Shown: in pieces, positions 45,662 through 55,012 of the stretch
How the letters are laid out: each line of letters opens with the position of its first letter
Numbering within the stretch: the first letter of the stretch is position 1
Made by a program: the position numbers and the translations under genes
The notes under the pieces: model-generated
Told to the model about the DNA's origin: nothing
The model's input: only the letters and a program-made list of their open reading frames with translations
Database searches by the model: none
Assembly: GCA_965203735.1 (NCBI GenBank)
Contig: OZ241909.1
Location: 310,001-374,000 of the forward strand
DNA: 64,000 nucleotides
Source of the DNA: Bin55 sp965203735
Lineage (GTDB): Bacteria > Pseudomonadota > Gammaproteobacteria > Pseudomonadales > Azotimanducaceae
Direction: 5' to 3'

Positions 45662-46433
45662 GACTTGCCTCGGTTTGTGCGTGGCGTCTCAACATTTCTT
45701 GTGCCAAGGCGAGGTGTGCAATTGCTCCTCGTGACCTTCGATCGTAAAGATTGACAGGTTGCCCGTAACTGGGGGCTTCTGCAACACGAACATTTCTAGG
45801 AATCACTGTGCGATACACCTGAGACTTGAAGTGATCGAACAATTGTCTGGACACGGCGCGAGTGAGTTTGTTGCGGGGATCGTACATAGTCCGAATAATC
45901 CCGTCGATCCTCAACTCCGGATTTCCTGCTGACCGAACCGCATCTATGGTTCGCATAAGAGCTGTGAGCCCCTCTAAAGCAAAGTACTCGCACTGCATGG
46001 GAATGAGAACGTCGCTCGCGGCCATGAGCGCATTTAACGTGAGGACATTGAGAGTCGGCGGACAATCCACAATAACGTAATCGTAGGAATTTTCCGAATC
46101 CAAGAGTGTCCGTAACCGTCGCACACGATCTTCTTCGTTGAGCAATCTTACTTCTATTGCTGTCAAATCGGAGTTTGACGCCACTACATCCATTCCGGGC
46201 GGAACTCTCCGCACTAAGTCACGCAATTCCGTCTTTCCTTCAAACCAATCCCACGAACTCGCTTGCTCGTCCGTATTTGATATTCCTACGTGAGTCGATG
46301 CGTTTCCCTGTGGATCGAGATCGATGAGCAACACCGCCCGATTCGCAGCGGCGAGTGCCGCAGACAAGTTCACCGCTGTGGTTGTCTTTCCCACACCTCC
46401 TTTCTGATTCGCCACGGCCATCACTCTCATCAT
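45654..46433 (-). CDS. parA: Chromosome-partitioning ATPase ParA
   Basis: 259 residues. Deviant Walker A ANQKGGVGKTTTAVNLSAALA, and YDYVIVDCPPTLNVLTLNAL as Walker B. ParA moves ParB-parS complexes during segregation. Its start overlaps the rsmG stop by 4 bases; parB overlaps its end. Confidence 0.97.
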   Translation of the reverse strand: MMRVMAVANQKGGVGKTTTAVNLSAALAAANRAVLLIDLDPQGNASTHVGISNTDEQASSWDWFEGKTELRDLVRRVPPGMDVVASNSDLTAIEVRLLNEEDRVRRLRTLLDSENSYDYVIVDCPPTLNVLTLNALMAASDVLIPMQCEYFALEGLTALMRTIDAVRSAGNPELRIDGIIRTMYDPRNKLTRAVSRQLFDHFKSQVYRTVIPRNVRVAEAPSYGQPVNLYDRRSRGAIAHLALAQEMLRRHAQTEASHG

Positions 46434-47041
46434 GTCGATCTAATGCTCTGGCCTACAACCGAGATCCAGCCCCTGCAAATCTTGTGGACGGAACGCACCT
46501 TCGCACCCGCCAGATTCGTCTCGGAAACTGGATTAGAGGTTTGCATGAGTATGGCTCCCGATTCGTTGAGGAATTGACTTCCCAGCTCCCACACACGGGA
46601 AGCCGATCCGACAGCGCGCATCGTAACTGTATCGAAACGTTCTTTCAGTTCGGATTCCTGTTTTATATCAAGCTCGAGCACATCGACATTTTCAAGTTCG
46701 AGCTGCATTTTTACATGACGTAGGAATCGACACTTTTTGCGGCTCCTGTCGTTCACCAGCACACGCATTTTTGGTCGAGCAATTGCAATGAGTACGCCTG
46801 GAAATCCTCCCCCCGAACCAATATCTAAATGCGATCGAGACTGTTCTAGGAACGGCAATAGTTCCACGCTGTCCGATACATGACGTTCATTTAAGTATTG
46901 AAGATCCCCACGCGATACAAGAGAGCATGCGGAATTCCATTTTCGCAGGAGCTTCAAGTACTCCGACACTTGAACGCCGGATGCGCCTTCAACCAAGAAA
47001 TTGTTCGAAGAAGCAACAGTCCGTTGGGAAATTGACGTCAC
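46430..47041 (-). CDS. rsmG: 16S rRNA (guanine527-N7)-methyltransferase
   Basis: 203 residues. SAM-binding motif HLDIGSGGGFPGVLIAIARP and NDRSRKKCRFLRHV follow an N-terminal helical part. RsmG methylates G527 of 16S rRNA, the change whose loss gives low-level streptomycin resistance. Overlaps mnmG by 4 bases and parA by 4 bases. Confidence 0.96.
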   Translation of the reverse strand: MTSISQRTVASSNNFLVEGASGVQVSEYLKLLRKWNSACSLVSRGDLQYLNERHVSDSVELLPFLEQSRSHLDIGSGGGFPGVLIAIARPKMRVLVNDRSRKKCRFLRHVKMQLELENVDVLELDIKQESELKERFDTVTMRAVGSASRVWELGSQFLNESGAILMQTSNPVSETNLAGAKVRSVHKICRGWISVVGQSIRST

Positions 47042-48930
47042 GCGATCTTGCGTTGGTCTCGCTCTCGTTTGGAGTGAACCGCAATAAGAGATAGGGCGGC
47101 TGGAGTAATTCCTGGAATACGAGACGCATTTGCCATTGTGCGGGGTCGTGACTCGCTTAGTTTCTGACGCAACTCATTGGAGAGCCCGTCAATACTCTGG
47201 TAGTTCAGGGTATCCGGTATTGCCTGTCGTTCCTTCGATAGGGTGCTTTCGATTTCCTTCTCTTGTCTTGCGATGTAACCTTCATATTTGATGTCGATCG
47301 AAGCCTGTTCGAGAATTTCACTTGGTATCTCGCGCAACCATCCGGCTTCCTGCAGTTGAGTTACTTCAACTTGAGGACGTTTCAGTAGCTCATGCAACTT
47401 GGTAACACGGTTGATTTGCTCGCCGGATAGCTTTTCAAAGGCTAGTGCTGCGTGTTCGCCTGGGTGAACATTGGTCTCTCGGAGTCTCTTCTTGCAATGT
47501 TCAATCGCATTGCGTTTTGTTTTGAAGGCATCCCATCTACTTGACGAAACCACACCAAGTTCATAGCCCTTTTCCGTCAATCGCATATCCGCATTGTCTT
47601 GGCGCAAACGTAGTCGATACTCGGCACGGCTAGTGAACATCCGATACGGCTCGTTGGTACCTAATGTGGTCAGGTCGTCAACCAAGACACCCAAGTAGGC
47701 TTCGTGTCGCTTTGGAAACCATTGAGTCGTGCCTACGGATTTGAGAGAAGCGTTAATTCCGGCTAGCAAGCCTTGCGCAGCCGCTTCCTCGTAGCCGGTT
47801 GTTCCATTGATCTGCCCGGCAAAGTACAGTCCCTCTACCATTCGCGTTTCCAAAGTTGGGTACAAGTCGCGTGGGTCAAAAAAATCATACTCAACGGCAT
47901 AACCTGGCCGGGTCACATGAGCTTGCTCGAACCCTTTGATTGTCCGCACAGCACGGACTTGTATGTCGTAGGGAAGGCTCGTGGATATTCCGTTGGGATA
48001 GATTTCACTTGTTTGAAGACCTTCCGGTTCTATGAAGATCTGATGTTGTGGTCGATCCGCAAACCGGACAACCTTGTCCTCGATGGATGGGCAGTAACGA
48101 GGACCAATTCCCTCGATTGCACCCGTGTACATCGGCGATTCGTCCAGTCCTGAACGAATGATTTCGTGAGTTTGTTCATTGGTATAAGTGATGTGACAGG
48201 GCACTTGGCACGGATGCTCCGATTGCTGCCCAAGAAACGACATTGTGGGCGCAGCCTCATCTCCATGCTGTACAAGCAATTCGGAGTAGTCCACCGTCTT
48301 TCCATCTATGCGTGGTGGAGTTCCGGTTTTTAGCCGACCAACGCGAAATGGAAAGGATCGAAGTCTACTTGCCAAAGTTGTGGATGCTCGATCCCCCGCT
48401 CGACCTCCCGTCTTGCTTCGTTTTCCAATATGCATGCGTCCACCCAAGAACGTCCCGGTGGTCAATACAGCAGATGTTGTGGGTATTGGGCCAGCTACTG
48501 AGCAGACAACACGTCGAATTTGTTCGTTTTCAATTTCTAAATCGACAACATCGTCTTGAAAAATATGGAGATTTTCTTGTAACTCTACAACTCTACGGAT
48601 AGCTGTCTTGTAGAGATTTCGGTCTGCTTGAGCTCGAAGCGCTCGAACTGCTGGACCTTTGCTAGCGTTGAGTGTGCGAAAATGAATGCCTGCTTGGTCT
48701 GTTGCCAAAGCCATGGCACCACCTAGAGCGTCTACTTCGCGAACTAAGTGGCTTTTACCAATACCACCTATTGCAGGGTTACACGACATCTGGCCAATGG
48801 TTTCGATGGACTGGGTTACTAAGAGGGTTCGCGAGCCCATTCGAGCGGACGCGAGAGCTGCTTCAGTACCAGCATGACCACCACCAATCACTACAACATC
48901 AAATGCTTTGCGAAAATTGACGGAATTCAT
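47038..48930 (-). CDS. mnmG: tRNA uridine-5-carboxymethylaminomethyl modification enzyme MnmG
   Basis: 630 residues. FAD-binding site VVIGGGHAGTEAALASARMG, the redox Cys region MSCNPAIGGIGKSHLVREVDALGG, TGTFLGGRMHIG and the PRIDGKTVDYS segment; the C-terminal helical domain interacts with MnmE. With MnmE it makes the cmnm5 group on U34 of several tRNAs. Full length. Confidence 0.98.
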   Translation of the reverse strand: MNSVNFRKAFDVVVIGGGHAGTEAALASARMGSRTLLVTQSIETIGQMSCNPAIGGIGKSHLVREVDALGGAMALATDQAGIHFRTLNASKGPAVRALRAQADRNLYKTAIRRVVELQENLHIFQDDVVDLEIENEQIRRVVCSVAGPIPTTSAVLTTGTFLGGRMHIGKRSKTGGRAGDRASTTLASRLRSFPFRVGRLKTGTPPRIDGKTVDYSELLVQHGDEAAPTMSFLGQQSEHPCQVPCHITYTNEQTHEIIRSGLDESPMYTGAIEGIGPRYCPSIEDKVVRFADRPQHQIFIEPEGLQTSEIYPNGISTSLPYDIQVRAVRTIKGFEQAHVTRPGYAVEYDFFDPRDLYPTLETRMVEGLYFAGQINGTTGYEEAAAQGLLAGINASLKSVGTTQWFPKRHEAYLGVLVDDLTTLGTNEPYRMFTSRAEYRLRLRQDNADMRLTEKGYELGVVSSSRWDAFKTKRNAIEHCKKRLRETNVHPGEHAALAFEKLSGEQINRVTKLHELLKRPQVEVTQLQEAGWLREIPSEILEQASIDIKYEGYIARQEKEIESTLSKERQAIPDTLNYQSIDGLSNELRQKLSESRPRTMANASRIPGITPAALSLIAVHSKRERDQRKIA

Positions 48931-49297
48931 CTGCAGGTGATTCGAGCTGTGTGGAATTGGCCGAACTACTATTTATTTGTTCAGTAATCGACCATGGGAT
49001 TATTATAGCTCGACATCGTTCGAACGTGGTGGCTTACAGCAGCTACATCCCGATAGCCAACACAATTGAGCAAGAAAATCCAACTGCCACTACTGAGAAC
49101 GGCAGCGCCTAGATCTATCAAAAACCAGCCAACCAACCTGCATGGCATGTTCTACCGAGTCAGCAGGAGTGGACACCGTCTCTCTAGCAATGTGGCGTCA
49201 CCAACTAGTGTTTCGATATAACAGGCTGATAAATTATTACAACTTCAAATGAGAATATACCTTTTATCTCAGGGAGTTATGATGGGATTAGATAGTT
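48931..49297. other. Intergenic region between mnmG and the HTWWP-type small gene
   Basis: About 370 bases with no supported gene. A minus-strand TATAAT (49002-49007) could be the -10 of the mnmG promoter, but no -35 match lies 17 bases away. Near the right end GGGAG (49272-49276) precedes ATGATG in a frame that stops after 22 codons; it may be a remnant of the original start of the next gene. Confidence 0.4.
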
Positions 49298-49642
49298 TTG
49301 AATGTGGTTTACGGAGAATCTTTGCCCGTAAACTGTCCTCCGGCTGAAACGGAAGAAGCAAACGCACCGCGTACGATTCCGACAGAACAGGACTTTCATT
49401 CACAGAGAAAACTAAAACCCCACGCCAAGTTTAAGGTGCCCGAGTGTTTCGCTGCCGGAATCTCGCTATTTGACGACCCTGAAGAGGCAATTCGACGAAC
49501 TAGACACAGATTCTCGAGACATAGACTATGTACAGTCACGCTGGACAAAGGCTCAGGAAAGATCATGCAATCGTTCAATACTTTCCACTATACATGGTGG
49601 CCGTTGAAATCCTTTAACATTCTCGAACATTGCAGGATGTAA
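49298..49642 (+). CDS. Small hypothetical protein with HTWWP-type motif
   Basis: 114 residues from a TTG at 49298 (GTG at 49304 also possible); no good ribosome binding site is close. Recognisable parts: LPVNCPPAE near the start, DFHSQRKLKP, ECFAAGISLFDD and, near the end, FHYTWWPLKSFNILEHC. I remember a family of small proteins with this NCPP...HHTWWP pattern found upstream of DUF6575-type genes; its function is unknown. The next gene, 5 bases on, fits that pairing but is frameshifted, so this gene may be decaying as well. Confidence 0.55.
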   Translation: MNVVYGESLPVNCPPAETEEANAPRTIPTEQDFHSQRKLKPHAKFKVPECFAAGISLFDDPEEAIRRTRHRFSRHRLCTVTLDKGSGKIMQSFNTFHYTWWPLKSFNILEHCRM

Positions 49643-49647
49643 CCGAA

Positions 49648-50644
49648 ATGCCACTCACCATTGATGTCAAGTCCGTTCTGGCGTACTACGACGGACCAGA
49701 TGTGATTTCGGGGTTGGATAACTTCGGCAACCATTACTTGGGACTGGCTCAAGAGCCTTCCAATTTCTCTTTTAAGTTTCTATTCGTTAGAGTGTCGTCT
49801 GTCCAGGCTAGCCAACTCTATCGTGGCAATTCCGATCTTCGAAGCATTTTCGACGAATCCTCTCAATTCGGTTGGTATGAATGCGACACTGACAATTTGG
49901 AAGCCCCCATTCCACTGGGGAAGCGAATCAACGATCCAATTCCAGAAGATCTGCTTCCTGCTGAAGATTATTTTCTTGTTGATTCGACTCAGAATCGAAA
50001 CGCTGCGATGGACGAAGCTTCTTCACGTCAAAACTCGACCTAGACATTGTTACGCCGGCGGCAGCGGGGGGTCCCTCGAAGTTGTACTTGAAGCAACAAA
50101 CCCGGATAACGACTTGTTCCAACCTCACTTTCTGCTAGTGACTGGTCTGAAGCGCATTGACGATGCACTTTCCAACTTCAATGACATAGAGCATTTAAGG
50201 GACCTGTCGGAGAGATTTGGCGCACATTTCGCAAAGAAATTTCTGGAATTCATCCGGATTCTGGCTCGATGCAACGTAGACTTTCGATACTCTTGGGCCG
50301 AACCCCAATATGGACTAGGTAGTACTCAAGCTATTTCACATTCGAAGACGCAAGAGTTTGTTGAGACTATTCGTAGTTGCGGATCCAACGTCCCGCATGA
50401 AAGTGTGCGCGAAATTTCAGGAAGATTCCATCGCTTCGACCGACCATCTGGCAATTGGGGCCTCCATACTGACGATGGACTAATTGTGGGGACAATCAGC
50501 AAAGTTGATCGACCAGAGATGCTCGACGGCTTACAGGTCGAAGGACTGTATGCATTTGAGTGCGTCGAAAAACTGACGTTTTCACAAGCATGGAAAGGTG
50601 AGAAACCGTCTTTAATTCTGCGTTCAATCAAGGAAAATGCCTAG
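49648..50644 (+). pseudogene. Frameshifted DUF6575-like gene
   Basis: ATG at 49648 follows AGGA by 9 bases. The N-terminal part (YYDGPDVISGLDNFGNHYLGLA, given partly; SSQFGWYECDTD; IPEDLLPAEDYFL) reads in one frame to a stop at 50041. The rest (SLEVVLEATNPDNDLF to the stop at 50644) reads in another. One added base in the A4 run at 50030-50033 and one in the G6 run at 50066-50071 would join them through KLDLDIVTPAAAGG into a single 332-residue protein. Either two real deletions or homopolymer sequencing errors explain this. DUF6575 assignment is from memory. Function unknown. Confidence 0.65.
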
Positions 50645-50670
50645 ACTCAGGACATTTGCGAAGTGTTCGA

Positions 50671-51975
50671 TCACTTGCCAATACAAAATCTGGAGAAAAT
50701 CTCCCCAAGCAGGTCATCCGTCGTAGTTTCGCCGACAATGTCTCCTAGGTGCTTGTGAACATCGCGCAAATCCTCAGCGACGACTTCCCCTGACTTACTT
50801 TCAAGGCTTGATATTGCTTGCTGGAGTGCTTCCAGAGCACCCTTCAACGACTTAACGTGACGTGGACGACCCGCAAAGGCATCATCAGTGACCTGAAATC
50901 CCGCAGATGTCATCAGGAACTCCCGTATCGTACTTAGCCCTTTCTGATGAAGAGCACTGACTCGCACTGTGCCGTCGTCTAAGAAACCTGGAGACCGCCC
51001 GGTCAAGTCACACTTGTTTCTAACTGTCAGGTGTTTGCAACTCGGGGCCTCATCTGTGGTCGAGGCGCGATCATCGACAACCCAAAGAGTCAAATCTGCC
51101 TGTTCCATTGCCATTCGCGTCCTTCGAATACCCGCTTCTTCAATGGGATCGTCACTCATGTGCAAACCTGCTGTGTCGATCAAATGAATGGGCACTCCTT
51201 CTAGACTGATCGTTGCGTCCAATGTATCCCGCGTGGTACCTGCAATCTCCGTAACGATTGCTCGATCCTCATTAAGCAGTGCATTGAGCAGACTCGACTT
51301 TCCAACGTTGGGTGATCCAGCAATCACGACCCTAAGCCCGTTTTTCATAGTCGCACCTAGCTCGGTTCTTCGTAGAAGTGTCTGAAGCCGCTGCTCAGCA
51401 TTACTTGTACGTTGGAATAAAGCTTTGTCGTCCAGGAAATCGATTTCCTCTTCGGCAAAATCGATTGCTCCTTCAATATACGTACGCAATTCCAGCACTT
51501 CACGGTCAATCCCTAATACTTCTCGGGAAAACTCTCCAGAAAGGGAACGCGCCGAAGCTCGAGCAGCTTGCGTACTAGTAGCATTTATTAGGTCCGCAAC
51601 AGCCTCTGCCTGCGCAAGATCCAGCCGGCCTTCCAAGAATGCTCGTTCAGTGAACTCACCAGCTCGCGCTAACCTTGCTCCTAATTCTCGCACTCGCTCG
51701 CACACGAGTTCTTGAACTACCCGGCCGCCGTGACCCTGCAATTCCAGCACATCTTCGCCAGTAAACGAGTTTGGTTTCGGAAAGTAGAGAGCAATGCCCG
51801 AATCGATGCAATCCCCGTCGGCACCGAGAAAATCTCCAAATTCCGCACTACGAGGATCTGGACATCGTCCAAAGATTTCACGTGCGATACGTACAACATC
51901 GGGACCCGATACTCGAACAATACCGATGCCCCCGGATCCAAGCGGGGTAGCGATCGCGCAAATGGTATCGTTCAC
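50671..51975 (-). CDS. mnmE: tRNA modification GTPase MnmE
   Basis: 434 residues. N-terminal tetrahydrofolate-binding part (TICAIATPLGSGGIGIVRVSG, ELQGHGG), helical domain with a Ras-like G domain inserted (G1 AGSPNVGKSSLLNAL, G2/G3 GTTRDTLD and DTAG, G4 NKCD) and the C-terminal CIGK with the key Cys. Works with MnmG on tRNA U34. Somewhat shorter than the E. coli protein in the region before G4. Confidence 0.97.
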   Translation of the reverse strand: MNDTICAIATPLGSGGIGIVRVSGPDVVRIAREIFGRCPDPRSAEFGDFLGADGDCIDSGIALYFPKPNSFTGEDVLELQGHGGRVVQELVCERVRELGARLARAGEFTERAFLEGRLDLAQAEAVADLINATSTQAARASARSLSGEFSREVLGIDREVLELRTYIEGAIDFAEEEIDFLDDKALFQRTSNAEQRLQTLLRRTELGATMKNGLRVVIAGSPNVGKSSLLNALLNEDRAIVTEIAGTTRDTLDATISLEGVPIHLIDTAGLHMSDDPIEEAGIRRTRMAMEQADLTLWVVDDRASTTDEAPSCKHLTVRNKCDLTGRSPGFLDDGTVRVSALHQKGLSTIREFLMTSAGFQVTDDAFAGRPRHVKSLKGALEALQQAISSLESKSGEVVAEDLRDVHKHLGDIVGETTTDDLLGEIFSRFCIGK

Positions 51976-52014
51976 TAAAGGATGCCTTCCCAGACGGGCT
52001 CAGCCCTTCAATCG

Positions 52015-53760
52015 TCAGGTGGGAGCGCCGGCTCTCTTCAATGCCCAGTAGTGGTGCGCCATCGAGTACAAGCTGTTGACTAGCCAGTACAAAACTAGGC
52101 CCGCAGGCATAAATAGACAGATGGCACCAAACATAACCGGCATCATCATCATGATCCGCTGCTGCATTGGATCCGGCATCGGTGGATTGAGACGTTGCAT
52201 CAAGAACATCACTCCAGCGTTCATTATTGGAAGAACGAACAATGGATCCATCGCACTGAGATCTCGAATCCAGAACAGAAAGGGGGCATGTCTGAGCTCG
52301 ACACTTTCAATCAAAACCCAGTAAAGCGCAAAGAACACGGGCATCTGAAGCAACATCGGAAAGCAACCGGCGAGAGGATTCGTCTTTTCTTTCTGATACA
52401 ACGACATCATCTCTTGACCCATGCGTTGGCGATCTCCCCCAAACCGCTCCTGAAGGCGTTTTATTTGCGGCGACAATTTCCGCATCTTGGCCATTGAGCG
52501 ATAGCTCATCTGAGATAACGGGAATAAAACCGTCTTGATGAGGATCGTCATCAATATGATCGCGAGTCCCCAGTTCCTGACCAACGAGTGAATCCAATCC
52601 AGCACCTTGAACATCGGCACAGACAACCACCAGAAAAATCCGTAGTCAACGGTAAGAGCCAAATGCGGCGCAAGCTCATTGAGCGCGTCCTGATGTTTTG
52701 GTCCTACATACAACTTTGCGCCTAGAGTTCCTGTCGTGCCGGGTGTAATCACATGCGTAGGACCGATAAAGCCGAATCGATAGTTGCCTTGACGATCCTT
52801 GCTTCCAAAGTAACGGTTGCTGTCTGTCCGGTTCGGAATCCATGTCGACAAGAAATAGTGCTGGAGAATCGCCACCCAGCCACCGTTGACGGTCTCTTGG
52901 TACGCACTCTTGTCGATATCCTTGAACTTGAGGCGTTTGTAATGTTTCGAGTCGGTGGTTATGGCAGCACCTACGTATGCCGGAGGTCGAATGAAACCGC
53001 CGGTCTTTCCGTCGACCGGCCCTCCATCCCGTTTTAATTGAGCGAAGAAGTTCGCTTCAAAGTTCTGGCTAGTTGCGTTGCGTACGTTGAATTCAACGTC
53101 TACATCGTAGCGGTCAGCTTGGAAAACAAAGGTCTTTGTGATTTCGACGCCGTTTTCCTCGAATGAAAGTGGAACTCGAAGCGTGCCCTCTTCCAAGTTC
53201 CAATCATTTCTCGAAACCGAATATATAGGGCGATCGCCTGGCTTATCGTGCCCGTCTGCGCCCATCAATCCACTTTGAGCGATGTAGGTTCTGTCAACGC
53301 GACGATCAAGCAAAGTCATTGGAGTGTCCGGTTCCTTAAGGCTGATCGGATACGCAATCAACTTCCATCCCACAATGTCCCCGCCGACAGGATCGATCCA
53401 TACGTAGTACAACGGCGTTGTGACCTTAATAAGTGTGCGACTAATCGCGTCGCCGGAACCCGTGGTGGATGCAACCTGATTACCGGTCGGTATTAGCGAT
53501 GTGTCGGGTACATCGCTGTCAATGTCTTCAGAAGCTTGGTTCTGGTCTAGTGGCGCAACACTCGGATCAGAGAATTCTTCAGGGGTTGCACCGTTGTCTT
53601 CGCCCGTGCCTTGATCCGAACTCAGCGGGGTCGACTGCAGTTGATCAGCTTCGGCTTCTCTGAGTTTTTCCGCGTCGCTGACCCAAGCTTGCACCAACAA
53701 GTAGGCAACAATCGCGATGCCAACCAACAGTAGGATGCGTTGAACTTCAAGCAGTGTCAT
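52015..53760 (-). CDS. yidC: Membrane protein insertase YidC
   Basis: 581 residues from the ATG at 53760, 9 bases after AAAGGAA; the frame starts 14 codons earlier without such a site. First helix QRILLLVGIAIVAYLLVQAW, a large periplasmic beta domain (about 60-350), then five membrane helices with the conserved Arg in the LSQMSYRSMAKMRKLSPQIK groove region and NPLAGCFPMLLQMPVFFALYWVL. Inserts proteins into the inner membrane alone or with SecYEG. A basic tail of only 8 residues or so, shorter than in many. Confidence 0.97.
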   Translation of the reverse strand: MTLLEVQRILLLVGIAIVAYLLVQAWVSDAEKLREAEADQLQSTPLSSDQGTGEDNGATPEEFSDPSVAPLDQNQASEDIDSDVPDTSLIPTGNQVASTTGSGDAISRTLIKVTTPLYYVWIDPVGGDIVGWKLIAYPISLKEPDTPMTLLDRRVDRTYIAQSGLMGADGHDKPGDRPIYSVSRNDWNLEEGTLRVPLSFEENGVEITKTFVFQADRYDVDVEFNVRNATSQNFEANFFAQLKRDGGPVDGKTGGFIRPPAYVGAAITTDSKHYKRLKFKDIDKSAYQETVNGGWVAILQHYFLSTWIPNRTDSNRYFGSKDRQGNYRFGFIGPTHVITPGTTGTLGAKLYVGPKHQDALNELAPHLALTVDYGFFWWLSVPMFKVLDWIHSLVRNWGLAIILMTILIKTVLFPLSQMSYRSMAKMRKLSPQIKRLQERFGGDRQRMGQEMMSLYQKEKTNPLAGCFPMLLQMPVFFALYWVLIESVELRHAPFLFWIRDLSAMDPLFVLPIMNAGVMFLMQRLNPPMPDPMQQRIMMMMPVMFGAICLFMPAGLVLYWLVNSLYSMAHHYWALKRAGAPT

Positions 53761-54043
53761 GCAGTGATTCCTTTCGCTGTTCTTCCTTCGCGGAAGGAAC
53801 AAAATCGACGCCGCCTGGATGGAAGGGGTGGCACTTGCAGATACGACTGATACCTAACCAACTTCCCTTCAACAAACCGTGGACTTGAATCGCTTCCAAT
53901 GTATAGCTGGAGCATGTGGGATAGAAACGACACCTGGGCCCAAGCATCGGAGAAATTGCATATTGATAGAAACGAATCACGCCGGAGGCGAATCGTACGG
54001 CGATCGACTTTTTTCGTTGTTGGTGTTTGCTATCGTCCGTCAT
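53747..54043 (-). CDS. yidD: Membrane protein insertion efficiency factor YidD
   Basis: 98 residues from the ATG at 54043 (the frame extends further into rnpA). Family motif FYQYAISPMLGPRCRFYPTCSSYTLEAIQVHG, with its three Cys, and CHPFHPGGVDFVP, given in overlapping parts. A small amphipathic membrane-associated protein aiding YidC-dependent insertion. It overlaps rnpA by 14 bases and yidC by 14 bases. Confidence 0.95.
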   Translation of the reverse strand: MTDDSKHQQRKKSIAVRFASGVIRFYQYAISPMLGPRCRFYPTCSSYTLEAIQVHGLLKGSWLGISRICKCHPFHPGGVDFVPSAKEEQRKESLHDTA

Positions 54044-54413
54044 CGGTTGCTCGAATACTTCGTTCCCACTTATGCAATGAGCGACGAATCGCTGAAGAAA
54101 TTGAGCTGCCATGTACAGGAAGCGAACGTAGACTAACGACTACATCCAAGGAACCTACCGTTGGATTGCAACGGAACCACTCCCTTATGATTCGTTTTAT
54201 TTCGTTGCGTCGAACTGAACTACGTGCGATTCTTTTCGGAACAATCATCCCCAGTCGTGCGATTCCGCGTGTCGAGGACTTAGCAGAGATACGTAATGGT
54301 CCCGAGCGAAATACGGAATCGGCAAACTTCAGCACGCACTCGTACTCCGATGCTCTGGACAGCCGCTTGCTTTTATCGAAGCTATTTCGTCGTAGCACTC
54401 GCCGAACGTTCAA
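54030..54413 (-). CDS. rnpA: Ribonuclease P protein component
   Basis: 127 residues from a TTG at 54413, 3 bases after rpmH (a GTG at 54398 is another choice). Family core: FDKSKRLSRASEYECVLK, ARLGMIVPKRIARSSVRRNEIKRIIREWFR with the RNR-type RNA-binding motif. It helps the RNase P RNA mature tRNA 5' ends. Moderate N-terminal uncertainty. Confidence 0.95.
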   Translation of the reverse strand: MNVRRVLRRNSFDKSKRLSRASEYECVLKFADSVFRSGPLRISAKSSTRGIARLGMIVPKRIARSSVRRNEIKRIIREWFRCNPTVGSLDVVVSLRSLPVHGSSISSAIRRSLHKWERSIRATDDGR

Positions 54414-54416
54414 TAG

Positions 54417-54551
54417 CTAGACCGCAATGCGCTTTCGGCCTTTGGCGCGACGGGAATTAATGACCTTTCTTCCGTTCTTGGTCGACATGCGCTTTCGAAA
54501 TCCGTGTGTTCGTTTTCTCGAGACATTACTGGGTTGAAACGTTCGCTTCAT
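54417..54551 (-). CDS. rpmH: 50S ribosomal protein L34
   Basis: 44 residues, MKRTFQPSNVSRKRTHGFRK to the end, fully matching L34. It lies first in the rpmH-rnpA-yidD-yidC order next to oriC, with a strong promoter directly upstream. Confidence 0.98.
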   Translation of the reverse strand: MKRTFQPSNVSRKRTHGFRKRMSTKNGRKVINSRRAKGRKRIAV

Positions 54552-54586
54552 GTTTTTTGCGACCTTCAGATCGGGAGCGGTCGTAT

Positions 54587-54614
54587 ATTCTAGCCGTAGA
54601 CGACCTAGTGTCAA
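54587..54614 (-). promoter_or_regulatory. Sigma-70 promoter of rpmH
   Basis: On the minus strand: TTGACA (54609-54614, perfect -35), a 16-base spacer, then TAGAAT (54587-54592, one mismatch -10). The -10 ends 35 bases before the rpmH ATG. It should drive rpmH-rnpA-yidD-yidC. Confidence 0.8.
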
Positions 54615-54645
54615 TTCCAGTTCAACTGCTACAAGTTTCACACAC

Positions 54646-54661
54646 TGCGGAAATTTCCGCA
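54646..54661. repeat. Perfect 16-bp palindrome upstream of the rpmH promoter
   Basis: TGCGGAAATTTCCGCA is its own reverse complement. It lies about 31 bases upstream of the rpmH -35 element, between it and the DnaA boxes. A site for a dimeric DNA-binding protein is possible. No such protein can be named from the sequence. Confidence 0.7.
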
Positions 54662-54920
54662 CGAAATCTCAATTGCTACAACGAGGATTTTTCACTCTCT
54701 CTTGGTGTTCGTTAATTGCCGCCACGCTCTTTGAGCTGCCAAGAATTAAGAAGAGTAGAGAAAGATCCTTGTAGTTGTTGTTGGGGTCCGAAATCTTGTG
54801 CATAAAGCTCTCAAGTGCTACCGACAGCGGGAACTGTGGACCACACCTAACAAGTGGACAATTCATTGGAAAGTCCTTTTTTCGAGGTGCACAAAGTACT
54901 ACCAGCAAGGAATTACAGAG

Positions 54921-54951
54921 TTATCCACAAATAAATCACAACTTATGCACA
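54921..54951 (+). promoter_or_regulatory. Paired DnaA boxes
   Basis: Two boxes in the same orientation, TTATCCACA (54921-54929) and TTATGCACA (54943-54951), are separated by 13 AT-rich bases (AATAAATCACAAC), so starts are 22 bases apart, two helical turns. This arrangement suits cooperative DnaA binding. Confidence 0.75.
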
Positions 54952-55012
54952 GTATTTGGATTCCTAACAAGTCAAAAGGTGAAAATATTTGGAGATGGCG
55001 GTGTTCTCTAGA

